DNA of 64,000 nt from UBA8950 sp034411635 (GTDB taxonomy: Bacteria > Chloroflexota > Anaerolineae > Anaerolineales > Villigracilaceae), in the NCBI GenBank assembly GCA_034411635.1, contig DAOUML010000134.1, forward strand, positions 1 to 64,000. The letters run 5' to 3'. Positions within the stretch are counted from its first letter, which is position 1, and every line of letters starts with the position of its first letter. This document shows positions 18,529-26,421 of this stretch, piece after piece. Under the pieces are notes generated by a model. That model was not told the DNA's origin. It saw nothing but the letters and a program-made list of their open reading frames with translations, and did no database searches. The translations under genes were made by a program, and so were the position numbers.

Positions 18529-18589
18529 TGGCTATTCCATACTGTATTCATTTTTGGATTCGTAAGAATACGCATCGAGGAGAGGCTTC

Positions 18590-19345
18590 ATGTCTAAAAT
18601 TATTTCCGTGCATTCATTTCGTGGTGGTACAGGAAAATCCAACACCAGCGCGAATTTGTCTTACCAGAGCGCGTTGCGTGGACTGCGGGTGGGTGTTGTT
18701 GATACTGATATTCAATCCCCTGGGATTCATGTTTTATTTGGCCTGGATGAGCAGGACATGGGGCGTTCCTTAAACGATTACTTGTGGGGCAAGTGTGATA
18801 TTGAAGAGACTGCCCATGATGTGACCGAATCACTTGGGCCAGATGTGAAAGGCAAGTTATTTCTTATTCCATCCAGCATTAAGGCCGGCGAAATTGCCCG
18901 CGTTTTGCGCGAAGGGTACGATGTTGGTTTGCTGAACGATGGCTTTCATAATCTGATTCAAAAACTCAAATTAGACCTTTTGGTGATTGATACCCACCCC
19001 GGTCTGAATGAGGAAACCCTGCTTTCAATCGCAATTTCGGATGCTTTGTTGCTCATTCTGCGTCCTGATTCGCAAGATTATCAAGGCACAAGCGTAACGG
19101 TGGAAGTGGCCCGCAAACTTGGCGTGCCGAAAATGTTTTTAATGGTCAATAAAGTGCCTGAAAAATTCGATGTCGCCGATGTCAGGCGGCGGGTTGAGCA
19201 GACTTATAACTGCGAAGTTGCGGCAGTTATCCCACATTCCGACGATTTGATGACCCTGGCCAGTTCAGGCGTTTTCTCGATGAAATATCCTGAACATCCG
19301 CTTGCGGACCTTTACCGTGGGCTGGCAGACCGTGTTTTAGCCTGA
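18590..19345 (+). CDS. MinD/ParA-like ATPase (variant RGGTGKS Walker A), copy 1
   Basis: 251 residues of the SIMIBI class. The deviant Walker A reads RGGTGKS (residues 11-17): the signature lysine of MinD/ParA is replaced by Arg11, while the P-loop Lys16 is kept. Switch and Walker B features DTDIQSPG (38-45) and a VIDTHPG strand near 132 are conserved. No C-terminal amphipathic membrane helix of the MinD kind is obvious. It is a clear paralogue of 24422-25201 (same HSFRGGTGKSN, DTDIQSPGIHVLFGL and DTHPGLNEETLLSI blocks). GAGGAGAGG precedes the ATG and a rho-independent terminator follows. The role (positioning or signalling) is unknown. Confidence 0.88.
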   Translation: MSKIISVHSFRGGTGKSNTSANLSYQSALRGLRVGVVDTDIQSPGIHVLFGLDEQDMGRSLNDYLWGKCDIEETAHDVTESLGPDVKGKLFLIPSSIKAGEIARVLREGYDVGLLNDGFHNLIQKLKLDLLVIDTHPGLNEETLLSIAISDALLLILRPDSQDYQGTSVTVEVARKLGVPKMFLMVNKVPEKFDVADVRRRVEQTYNCEVAAVIPHSDDLMTLASSGVFSMKYPEHPLADLYRGLADRVLA

Positions 19346-19368
19346 GATTGATTTGATCTGATGGTTTT

Positions 19369-19414
19369 AAGCCACCCGTTCCATAGTTTGTAGCGGGAGG
19401 CTTTTTATATTTTT
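19369..19414 (+). terminator. Rho-independent terminator after the MinD-like gene
   Basis: Stem AAGCC-CCCG pairing with CGGG-GGCTT, followed by TTTTTATATTTTT. It separates the MinD-like gene from the transporter-like gene. Confidence 0.85.
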
Positions 19415-19489
19415 CTGGAAAACGAGCAGTTTCGCCCCTTTAGACAAGAACTGCTCTCTCTGTTCTACGCATCATTTATTGGAAAATTT

Positions 19490-20839
19490 ATGGACTCGCG
19501 AATCCCCTTTTTGAACATTAAGCCAGAAGAGCGCGCGCAAGTTCTCTCGCTCATGCTCATTTTAGCCCTGGCAACCCTTGTCTTGGAATTAACCGACGTG
19601 ATCGCAACAGGTGGATTTGTTAGCAAAGTCGGCCCGGATAATATTGTTCTGCTTTGGATAGCAGATATGGTCATCATTATTTTCACGGCCGGCATTTATT
19701 CGATGGCCGTAGACCGCATGAATCGCGTGAAATTGCTCAAATGGCTTTCGCTTGGTTTTGCAATCGTTTTTCTTGGGATGCGATTCTTGTTTTTGGGCAA
19801 TATCCCTGATTGGGTAACCTATCCTTTGCTATATATTCTCACCGACCAGTTTTACGCTATCTTTCCTCTGGCTTTTTGGGCGATGGTAAACGATTTTTAC
19901 ACATCCTCTGAAACCAGACGTTTGTTTCCCATTATCATCATGGGCGCTACGCTGGGAAGCATCTCTGGCAATGGCCTGGCGGCTTTCTCTGGCTGGTTTT
20001 TACAGCGGACGGGCGGCAGCCCGCATTCCTTGTTGATTGTTGGCGCAATTTTATTGTTTATTACGCTTTTGCTGCTTCAATTTGGGCTGCCTAAACGCAC
20101 CGTTAATGTGCGTCAATCACGCGATACCGGCCTGGATGTTGCCCAGACGGTTAAAGTTGGCTGGGACTATATCAAAAATGTGCCTATTTTTACCTTCCTT
20201 GCGGTTGCGATGGTCCTTTCAGGCTTAGCCTTTACCATCATCGAGTATCATTTCATTTTTGCAGTTGACCGGGCCGCCGCTCAAAATCCGCTCCAATTTC
20301 AGGCGGTTTATGGCACCTTTAAGATTGTCTTGATTATCAGCATACTTGGCGCGCAGGCTTTTATTTCAGGGCGTTTGTTGGAAAGAATCGGCCTCAAAAA
20401 TTCCTTTATCTTTCAGCCGATTGCGCTGGTCTTGGGCGGCCTTATGGCGGCAGGCGTTCCGGGGTTATTGGGGGCTTCGGCCGCCAAATACCTTACGCGC
20501 CTGACCCAACAGGCCTGGGATGAGCCGGCGCGTAAAGCCTTGCAAAACCTTGTTCCCGATGAGCGGCGCGGACGCGTTGCTGTAATGATTGACCGCTATT
20601 TTTACGATTTTTCGACCATTTTTGGTTCAGTCATTCTTGGCTTGCTGCTCATTTTGCGCCACTTTTCTATTATTTCTCCGGCGCAAATTATCAATATTTA
20701 TCTTGGCTTGGCAATTTCGGCATCTCTCGTTGCTGTTATGGCTGCTTTAAGATTACGCGCTACTTATGAGAAAAGCCTGCTCGATTGGCGGCTTTCTCGT
20801 TCGCGCCGAAAAAGTGCTTTGGATGGAATTGAATTTTGA
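19490..20839 (+). CDS. Nucleotide-transporter-like / MFS membrane protein
   Basis: 449 residues with about 11-12 hydrophobic segments and a basic C-terminus (RLSRSRRKS). The overall look, including an N-terminal KPEERAQV segment and a DEPARKALQNLVPDERRGRV cytoplasmic loop near 340-360, fits the Npt1/Npt2 (ATP:ADP translocase-like) branch of the major facilitator superfamily. In free-living bacteria these proteins have no proven substrate. An alternative call is a generic MFS protein. The next gene overlaps or abuts it (ATG 20869), so the two are likely co-transcribed. Confidence 0.75.
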   Translation: MDSRIPFLNIKPEERAQVLSLMLILALATLVLELTDVIATGGFVSKVGPDNIVLLWIADMVIIIFTAGIYSMAVDRMNRVKLLKWLSLGFAIVFLGMRFLFLGNIPDWVTYPLLYILTDQFYAIFPLAFWAMVNDFYTSSETRRLFPIIIMGATLGSISGNGLAAFSGWFLQRTGGSPHSLLIVGAILLFITLLLLQFGLPKRTVNVRQSRDTGLDVAQTVKVGWDYIKNVPIFTFLAVAMVLSGLAFTIIEYHFIFAVDRAAAQNPLQFQAVYGTFKIVLIISILGAQAFISGRLLERIGLKNSFIFQPIALVLGGLMAAGVPGLLGASAAKYLTRLTQQAWDEPARKALQNLVPDERRGRVAVMIDRYFYDFSTIFGSVILGLLLILRHFSIISPAQIINIYLGLAISASLVAVMAALRLRATYEKSLLDWRLSRSRRKSALDGIEF

Positions 20840-20868
20840 CATGTGAGAATAAGTGGGTTAAAGACGCT

Positions 20869-21471
20869 ATGGAAAAAGATAAAATATTGAATGAAATTAA
20901 GGCGGAATGGTTCGCGCGATTTGACCAAATCCTGAAAGATCGGGCGATACCTGCCACGAATTTGAAGTGTCTTGAAATTTGCGAGGCGCGCTGTTGTCCC
21001 AGGGTCGGAATGCGCGCTATGGATCCCCAGGATATCGGCAGTCCAATTGTGGTGTTATTGCCTTTTGAAATGGAATACATCATTAAGAAGACTGGCGCAA
21101 AGCGAGAATCGTTTCGTGTTTGGCCGATCGATCTGGCTCCTGACCTAAACCTGGAGATAGGCTGCCTCGACCTCGGCAAACCTTGCCCCTTTTTGCAGTC
21201 CGATTTTCGCTGCGGGATTCATCAAAACTTGCCGCTAGATTGTCGCACTTTTCCATTATTGCCATCCCTTGATCCTGCTGGAGACTTGGCTTGGGAATTG
21301 GGCGAAAACTGTCCATCGCTCTCTTATTTGAATCCGCAATTTTCGGATTACATGAAGAAAATCTGGACTGAACTGGCGACTGCCCTGCCCCGCGCCTGGT
21401 GGGACCTGTATGCCTTTGCCGACCACTGGACAGGTTATCCCAAACCGGTGGAGTTACCCGATGGCGATTGA
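20869..21471 (+). CDS. YkgJ-family Cys-cluster (zinc/iron-chelating) protein
   Basis: 200 residues from ATG 20869. An in-frame TTG at 20836 is possible but overlaps the previous gene and adds no homology. The cluster C34-x3-C38-x3-C42-C43 is followed by C99, C106, C115 and C125 (PCPFLQ, RCGIH, DCRTFP), the pattern of the YkgJ/CxxCxxCC putative metal-binding family. The function of the family is not established. The downstream acetyltransferase start overlaps this stop by 11 bp, indicating translational coupling. Confidence 0.82.
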   Translation: MEKDKILNEIKAEWFARFDQILKDRAIPATNLKCLEICEARCCPRVGMRAMDPQDIGSPIVVLLPFEMEYIIKKTGAKRESFRVWPIDLAPDLNLEIGCLDLGKPCPFLQSDFRCGIHQNLPLDCRTFPLLPSLDPAGDLAWELGENCPSLSYLNPQFSDYMKKIWTELATALPRAWWDLYAFADHWTGYPKPVELPDGD

Positions 21472-22186
21472 TTTAAGCGGGCCGAGCGGGGCCAGCCTGC
21501 ATGTTGTCAATGGTACTTCATCAGGGATGCTTCGGTCTGCCTGCGAGGTTTTCGAGCAGGTTTTTCCAGAAGACCGCCGTTACCTGCCCTATCTGCGTGC
21601 CTGTGCTCAGGGCAACCATCCCTCCCATCCTCATACCTACGACCACGTCTGGCTGGTGGCACTGAACGGCAAGTGGGTGGGGGTGCGTATTTTTAGTTAT
21701 ATCAAAACCCGCTCGTTTGGACACGGTGCCTACATTGGTTTTACCCCCGAAGCGCGTGGTTTGGGGTTGGGTACCTGGTTGGTGGAGCAAACCCTAAGTC
21801 AGTTGGACGAGGATGCTAAGCGGTTTGGCTGCAAACACTCGCTTGGCTATCTGGTTGAAGTAGAGCGACCGATTGATGCTGAAACAGAAGTACAGCGCAT
21901 AGAGGACGAAAAACGGTTACAATTCCATCGGCAATGCGGCGCGATTATCCTGCCGGTCCCTTTTGTTGAGCCGGTCATGATCGAAGGAGTCGATTACATT
22001 TCCAAAGCGGAATTAAAGGATGAGCATCCCCGTCCGATGCACCTGGCCTTGATCCCCTCTGCCTATGGCAACACGTTGCCGAATCTGGATTTGGTTGACC
22101 TGGTTCACGGCTTATATTACGATGTTTACCGCCTCCCCAGGCAACATAATTATGTAAGAAATGCGCTTGAGCATTTGTACAGATAG
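21461..22186 (+). CDS. GNAT-family N-acetyltransferase
   Basis: 241 residues from ATG 21461. The acetyl-CoA-binding motif A of the GNAT fold is visible as YIGFTPEARGLGLGTWLVEQ, near residue 90-110 (R-x-x-G-x-G/A type). The remaining parts show no identifiable substrate domain. It overlaps the Cys-cluster gene by 11 bp, and the sensor gene follows 11 bp downstream. It therefore belongs to a five-gene + strand run. The acceptor substrate is unknown. Confidence 0.75.
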   Translation: MAIDLSGPSGASLHVVNGTSSGMLRSACEVFEQVFPEDRRYLPYLRACAQGNHPSHPHTYDHVWLVALNGKWVGVRIFSYIKTRSFGHGAYIGFTPEARGLGLGTWLVEQTLSQLDEDAKRFGCKHSLGYLVEVERPIDAETEVQRIEDEKRLQFHRQCGAIILPVPFVEPVMIEGVDYISKAELKDEHPRPMHLALIPSAYGNTLPNLDLVDLVHGLYYDVYRLPRQHNYVRNALEHLYR

Positions 22187-22197
22187 GAGATTGACCG

Positions 22198-23286
22198 ATG
22201 AGCGAAATAACCCAACCTGTTCCACCCAACGCGGGAGCAAAAACCTTGTTTATTAGTTTGCGATTTAAGTTGATTGCTGTGTTGGCGTTACTGTTCTTAA
22301 TTGCTTTTGCCACAATTTTCTACTGGCTGGACGGCTTCGTGACCAACCTGGCCATGGAAAACCTGCGCCGTGATTTATTGGCGACGGCTGAGGCTGCCGC
22401 GGCAGGCATTGATGGCGACGCCCATCAGGCGCTATTCGAGAGCGGCGAGATTGATGATGAAACTTATACTGCAATTGCCGACTATTTGCGTATTGTCAAG
22501 CGCACAAATCCACAGGCTTCGGGTGTATACACTTACTTGCAATTACCTGAAAAGCCTGATCAAGTACAGCTGGTGGTCAGTGCAGCATTTCCTCCCGGCG
22601 TTGAAGTCGACCCTGCGCTAACTGCCGATAAAGCTGGTGAGTGTATTGTGCCCTCTTATGCGCGTCCTAGATTAGGAGAAGATTATACTTATATTTCTCC
22701 CACAATGGTTGCAGGTGTCAGAACTTCTGGTGTAGAGACTGAAATATTGCCGGATGATTTTGGCGTGTGGTTATCAGGTTATGCGCCTATCTATAATTCA
22801 GAAGGTGAGCCTGTTGGCGCAGTAGGTGTTGACATGTGTGCTCTTGATGTTGTTCAGTTACAACAAAATATTCGTAACAATACGTCTGTTGCAATGGGTA
22901 TAACTTTGCTGGTGCTTGTTGTGGTGGTCGGTATGGTGGCCACGGGCGTAACTCGTCCGGTGATGGAATTAACTCGGCTTGCTGATCTAATTGGCGCGGG
23001 AGATTACAAACAGGATTTTTCGCATTTGTATTCTGTGCGTTTGCAAGACGAGGTCAATAAGTTGGCTGGGGTCTTTGAGTTGATGGCGGGTAAAGTTTAT
23101 GCTCGCGAACAAACCCTGCGGGCGCGTGTTGAGCAACTGGAAATCATGATTGATGAGAACAAACGCGATAAGCAGGTTAGCGAAATAGTTGATAGCGAGT
23201 TCTTTGGTGATTTGCAGAAAAAAGTTCGTGATATGCGGGCGCGCTTCAAATCACAAGATTCGCAAGATGATTCTTCAGCCTCCTAG
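22198..23286 (+). CDS. Cache-HAMP membrane sensor with conserved C-terminal tail, no output domain
   Basis: 362 residues. Membrane segment 1 is at 23-43. The extracytoplasmic Cache/PDC-like domain spans 44-228 (WLSGYAPIYNSEG ... VGAVGVDM near 191-213). Membrane segment 2 is at 231-250, HAMP at 251-303 and a coiled coil at 303-325. The tail SEIVDSEFFGDLQKKVRDMR (328-347) closely matches SEITQSEYFKDLKAQLRAMR in the protein at 34411. No enzymatic output is present. GGAG lies 8 bases before the ATG. The gene and the following SET gene look more AT-rich than their neighbours. It could be a sensor that recruits a separate output protein through its tail (inference). Confidence 0.82.
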   Translation: MSEITQPVPPNAGAKTLFISLRFKLIAVLALLFLIAFATIFYWLDGFVTNLAMENLRRDLLATAEAAAAGIDGDAHQALFESGEIDDETYTAIADYLRIVKRTNPQASGVYTYLQLPEKPDQVQLVVSAAFPPGVEVDPALTADKAGECIVPSYARPRLGEDYTYISPTMVAGVRTSGVETEILPDDFGVWLSGYAPIYNSEGEPVGAVGVDMCALDVVQLQQNIRNNTSVAMGITLLVLVVVVGMVATGVTRPVMELTRLADLIGAGDYKQDFSHLYSVRLQDEVNKLAGVFELMAGKVYAREQTLRARVEQLEIMIDENKRDKQVSEIVDSEFFGDLQKKVRDMRARFKSQDSQDDSSAS

Positions 23287-23292
23287 ATTGCC

Positions 23293-23670
23293 ATGTTGAC
23301 TGTACGCACCAGCTTGCGCCCCAGCATAATTCATGGGATTGGGTGTTTTGCCGAGGAACCTATCAAAAAAGGACAGGTTATATGGATATTCAATTCCTAT
23401 ATGGATATTCGCCTACCGGTTGATGATGTTCAAAAATTTCCAGATGCTATTCGTGAATTTTGGCAAATTTATGCCTACGAAGAAATGCATGATGGTATAC
23501 GTACTGCCACGTTATCCTGCGATTTTTCCCGGCACATGAATCACTCAACCAGCCCCAATATTCACAAGGGTACAACTGCACTCTGCGACATAGATGTGGG
23601 TGAAGAACTAACCTGCGATTATTACACTTTTGCTCTGGATGCTGACCGCTTACTTTCAAACAAAAAATAG
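23293..23670 (+). CDS. Small SET-domain protein
   Basis: 125 residues that form little more than a SET domain: HGIGCFA at 14-20, RHMNHS at 80-85 (the N-H-S knot core) and GEELTCDYY at 103-111 (the catalytic-tyrosine/ELxxDY motif). Bacterial members are stand-alone lysine methyltransferase-like proteins, and this one lacks a post-SET Cys cluster. Target unknown. It begins 6 bp after the Cache-HAMP sensor, so the two are probably translated from one mRNA. A hairpin terminator follows. Confidence 0.85.
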   Translation: MLTVRTSLRPSIIHGIGCFAEEPIKKGQVIWIFNSYMDIRLPVDDVQKFPDAIREFWQIYAYEEMHDGIRTATLSCDFSRHMNHSTSPNIHKGTTALCDIDVGEELTCDYYTFALDADRLLSNKK

Positions 23671-23710
23671 GCTGGATATCCAGAGAGACACAGTAGCTGG
23701 ATACCTAAAA

Positions 23711-23760
23711 TACAGAACTCCTGCGGCATATTTATTACAATTGCAGGAGCTCTGTTTGTT
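23711..23760. terminator. Bidirectional terminator between convergent genes
   Basis: 13-bp arms with one mismatch (23712-23724 and 23743-23755), followed by TTTGTT on the plus strand. The minus-strand side is also AT-rich. It ends the SET-gene transcript and may end the opposing one. Confidence 0.7.
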
Positions 23761-23777
23761 ATATATAGGGGTGTTAG

Positions 23778-24167
23778 TTATTCAGTTATAGGTGGCTCTT
23801 CATTTTTTGCTTTCGCCGTCGCGATTCTATTGTTCAGCGCGCCCCATACACCCTGGGCCAATTTGCTGCCCGCTTTGCGGCGCAGGTTGGCCTGGTAGCG
23901 CACTCGTTCGCCATCACCGCGGCGAATGAGCCAGAATTGGCGCGTCAGTTCATCGAGGCTGGGGTTAAGTTCGGCGCGTTCGGTTTGTGATAGGTTTTCT
24001 TCGGCCCATTCCAGAATTTCAGCATAGGTCAATTCGTATTCGCGCAACAGGTAGCGCATAATTTTTCGCAACAATGGCGATAGTTCAGCCAGGTGCAGCG
24101 GGCTAATGCCGCCTTCCTGAGCATCTACCTCCAACCGTTTTTGTAGTCTTTCGAATACTCCGCTCAT
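23778..24167 (-). CDS. Unknown 129-residue helical protein in the PrsW/MinD operon
   Basis: I placed the start at ATG 24167 (MSGVFERLQKR), preceded by AGAGG, not at a TTG overlapping the previous stop. The protein is predicted mostly helical, with a basic middle (FWLIRRGDGERVRYQANLRRK). That could be a wing-like turn of a winged-helix fold, but I do not recognise a family. Last gene of a four-gene operon with a zinc-finger protein, a MinD-like ATPase and a PrsW protease. The coding evidence is the operon context and clean spacing. Confidence 0.65.
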   Translation of the reverse strand: MSGVFERLQKRLEVDAQEGGISPLHLAELSPLLRKIMRYLLREYELTYAEILEWAEENLSQTERAELNPSLDELTRQFWLIRRGDGERVRYQANLRRKAGSKLAQGVWGALNNRIATAKAKNEEPPITE

Positions 24168-24181
24168 GATTCCTCTCACGG

Positions 24182-24394
24182 TCAATACAATTCCGGCATC
24201 GGAATCGGTTCAGGTTGGGGTTGGCACTCGCCGCACCAGATGACATCTGCCACTGCCAGTCCTTTGGGGGTTTGGTTGCCGCCTAAGAACATGGTGATAA
24301 AGCCCGACATTTTGCTGGCATGGTCGCGGCATACGCCACGTCCGCAGAAGGAGCAGACGGCGCGGGCATCTTCTTCACAGAACCAACATTTCAT
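24182..24394 (-). CDS. B-box-like zinc-finger protein
   Basis: 70 residues. The arrangement Cys3-x2-Cys6, Cys14-x2-Cys17, Cys22-x2-His25 and a late C-x2-C (WCGEC) reads as a B-box-type treble-clef zinc finger, probably binding two zinc ions. A short Pro-rich tail follows. Bacterial proteins of this kind often occur near membrane proteases or rhomboids, and here the operon carries PrsW. It lies 27 bp after the MinD-like gene. Probably a protein-protein adaptor (inference). Confidence 0.75.
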   Translation of the reverse strand: MKCWFCEEDARAVCSFCGRGVCRDHASKMSGFITMFLGGNQTPKGLAVADVIWCGECQPQPEPIPMPELY

Positions 24395-24421
24395 GGTTAT
24401 TCTCCGTTGAACAGATAAAGG

Positions 24422-25201
24422 TTAGCCAAGCCCAAGGATGGTCTGAGCGGCGCGGATGAGTTCCTTCGACCAGGGATGGGTGGGGAAGCGCAACGAGAAA
24501 AGGTCGGCGCTGCCCATGTCTACCATATCTTCACTGAGTGGCAAAACACCCAACACCGGGGCTTCAAAGGTTTGTTCACTGTGGGCTTTAATTTGAGCGG
24601 GATCGTATTTGGTAAGCGCTTTGTTGACAAACAAGCGAATATTTGGCACATCAAGACTGCGGGCCACATCCAGCGTTACGGCGGTTCCTTGAAAATCCTG
24701 TTGATCGGGGCGTAGTATGATAATCATTTCGTCAGAAATGCCAATCGAGAGCAGGGTTTCCTCGTTCAAGCCGGGGTGGGTATCGATGAACAGATAATCC
24801 AGTTGCAGTTCTTTGCGCAGGGTTTTTAGTCCTTTGTTGAGAATGTTGACATCGTACCCATCGCGCAACACCCGGCTGATTTCCCCGGTTTTGATGCTGG
24901 ATGGCACCAGCCAGAGATTTTTATCGGCCAATTGACGTACGCCCGGTTGGGCATCTGCTTCACGCCCGACCAGATGCGCGGCTTCGGTAATCGAGCAATC
25001 GCCATGCAGGTAATCGTTGAGAGTTTTTTGAATGCTATGTTCGTTTAGCCCAAACAAGACGTGAATGCCGGGCGATTGAATATCGGTGTCGATCATCGCG
25101 ACCCGTTTCCCGGCCAGGGCGGCTTGCGCGGCCAGGTTGGCGGTTACGTTGGATTTTCCCGTGCCGCCGCGAAAAGAGTGAATCGAAATAATTTTGCTCA
25201 T
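24422..25201 (-). CDS. MinD/ParA-like ATPase (variant RGGTGKS Walker A), copy 2
   Basis: 259 residues. I used ATG 25201 (MSKIISIHSF), because it overlaps the PrsW stop as ATGA and matches the start of copy 1 at 18590. An upstream in-frame extension has no homology. The Walker A is again RGGTGKS, with Arg11 instead of the signature Lys. DTDIQSPGIHVLFGL and DTHPGLNEETLLSI blocks are shared with copy 1. It is translationally coupled to the PrsW gene and followed by the B-box protein. Its partners suggest that it switches a membrane-linked process, not chromosome partitioning. No ParB or MinC lies nearby. Confidence 0.88.
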   Translation of the reverse strand: MSKIISIHSFRGGTGKSNVTANLAAQAALAGKRVAMIDTDIQSPGIHVLFGLNEHSIQKTLNDYLHGDCSITEAAHLVGREADAQPGVRQLADKNLWLVPSSIKTGEISRVLRDGYDVNILNKGLKTLRKELQLDYLFIDTHPGLNEETLLSIGISDEMIIILRPDQQDFQGTAVTLDVARSLDVPNIRLFVNKALTKYDPAQIKAHSEQTFEAPVLGVLPLSEDMVDMGSADLFSLRFPTHPWSKELIRAAQTILGLG

Positions 25202-26334
25202 TCGTGGTTCTCCTGTTTGGGGTGATTTTTTTGTTCTTCCTGACGTGTTTTGAGATTGGCCCATAAATTCATGCCACCGCTTGCGGGGCGCGCGGCGGCT
25301 CGTTCTTGGATGAGCGTTTCGAGCCGACCCCATAGCGGGCTGGAATCTTCAGGGAAAGTATGGCGCAGGAAGAGCATGGCATAACTGCCCACTTTGCGTC
25401 GGGCCTGGTCTACCTGGGCGCGCAGTTTGACAATTTCTTCCTCGGTAGCGCGTTTCATGCGTTCATCGCTTAGGCGTTCGACAGATTTACGCATAAACCC
25501 CAAACGGGCTTGTTTGGTTAAAAAGTCTTTGATTTCAGCGGCTTTTTTCTCCCCAAATCGCTCTGCCAGCGGTTTGAGAATATCGTCCACACTTTCCATG
25601 CGGGTTACAACTGCCGCTTCGCCGCTGGTGACACGGTCGGTCATGCCCAGGCTTTCTTCCAACCAGATTTTGCCACTTTTCAGGCCGCGTTTGATGATGT
25701 AGGCAATCAGTCCTGCGGAGGCAATTCCGGTCACGGCAGCGTATAGCAATAACAATCCACTGCCAACCCGGGTTACAAGATTGTTAAAACCAACATGCAA
25801 GAGCATGGCAATTGCCAGGCCTAGCAGACCAACCAAAATGCGCTTCGGCCAGTCACGCTCAAACCGGGCCTGACCAAGAAAAATCCCCAGAATACTGGTG
25901 GCTGCGGCGTGCATCAGGTTCGTAGAAATAACGCGGCTGAGGGCCAATACCAACCCACTTGCCTGGGCGTTTTGAATGTATTGAAAATTTTCAAAGATGG
26001 CAAAGCCAATTCCGGCGGCGAACCCGTAAACCGCGCCTTCTACAAAATAGGTGAAGCGCGGGCGGCTGATCAGATACCAAAGGATTAATCCTTTCAGGAT
26101 TTCTTCGATGATTGGCGCGGAATAGCGGATGACATCCAGCCGAGTTAGCCAGCCCTGGCTGATGGTAAGGCCGTTGGCTTCGCTTGCCATAAAGAAGGCG
26201 ACGATGCCTGCTAAAAACGATAAGCCAATAATTCGGCCTTCGCCGGTTTTGTAAAAGTCCAGTTTGTAGATTGCAAAAAGCGACAAAGCCGGGATGAGGC
26301 TTGCAACCAGATAAGCGGGAAGCAGAATCAACAT
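25198..26334 (-). CDS. PrsW-family intramembrane metalloprotease
   Basis: 378 residues from ATG 26334. An earlier ATG at 26388 lies inside the terminator hairpin of the upstream gene and is less likely. There are about eight membrane segments in the first 230 residues. PrsW motifs are present: EEILK at 77-81, a GFAAGIGFAIFEN segment with Glu115 and His142 in HAAATSILG. The cytosolic C-terminus, about 110 residues, is helical and charged. PrsW of Bacillus subtilis cleaves anti-sigma factor RsiW. Here an ECF sigma/anti-sigma pair lies just upstream (30696-31726), which makes a functional link attractive but unproven. The stop overlaps the MinD-like start. Confidence 0.85.
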   Translation of the reverse strand: MLILLPAYLVASLIPALSLFAIYKLDFYKTGEGRIIGLSFLAGIVAFFMASEANGLTISQGWLTRLDVIRYSAPIIEEILKGLILWYLISRPRFTYFVEGAVYGFAAGIGFAIFENFQYIQNAQASGLVLALSRVISTNLMHAAATSILGIFLGQARFERDWPKRILVGLLGLAIAMLLHVGFNNLVTRVGSGLLLLYAAVTGIASAGLIAYIIKRGLKSGKIWLEESLGMTDRVTSGEAAVVTRMESVDDILKPLAERFGEKKAAEIKDFLTKQARLGFMRKSVERLSDERMKRATEEEIVKLRAQVDQARRKVGSYAMLFLRHTFPEDSSPLWGRLETLIQERAAARPASGGMNLWANLKTRQEEQKNHPKQENHE

Positions 26335-26370
26335 AGCACTAATATACACTCTTTTTGGTAAATTAAGAAG

Positions 26371-26400
26371 TTCTCCGGCAGAAATCATCCTGCCGGAGAA
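26371..26400 (-). terminator. Rho-independent terminator after the Thr-Pro lipoprotein gene
   Basis: Perfect 11-bp arms with an 8-base loop, 21 bp after the stop at 26422. The minus-strand continuation is T-rich (CTTCTTAATTT). Confidence 0.75.
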
Positions 26401-26421
26401 CTTGATTACAGATTGGTAGGC

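Noticed and set aside
26335..26388. Earlier start codon of the PrsW gene at 26388
   Set aside because: It lies inside the terminator hairpin of the upstream transcript; ATG 26334 gives a normal PrsW N-terminus with a membrane segment.
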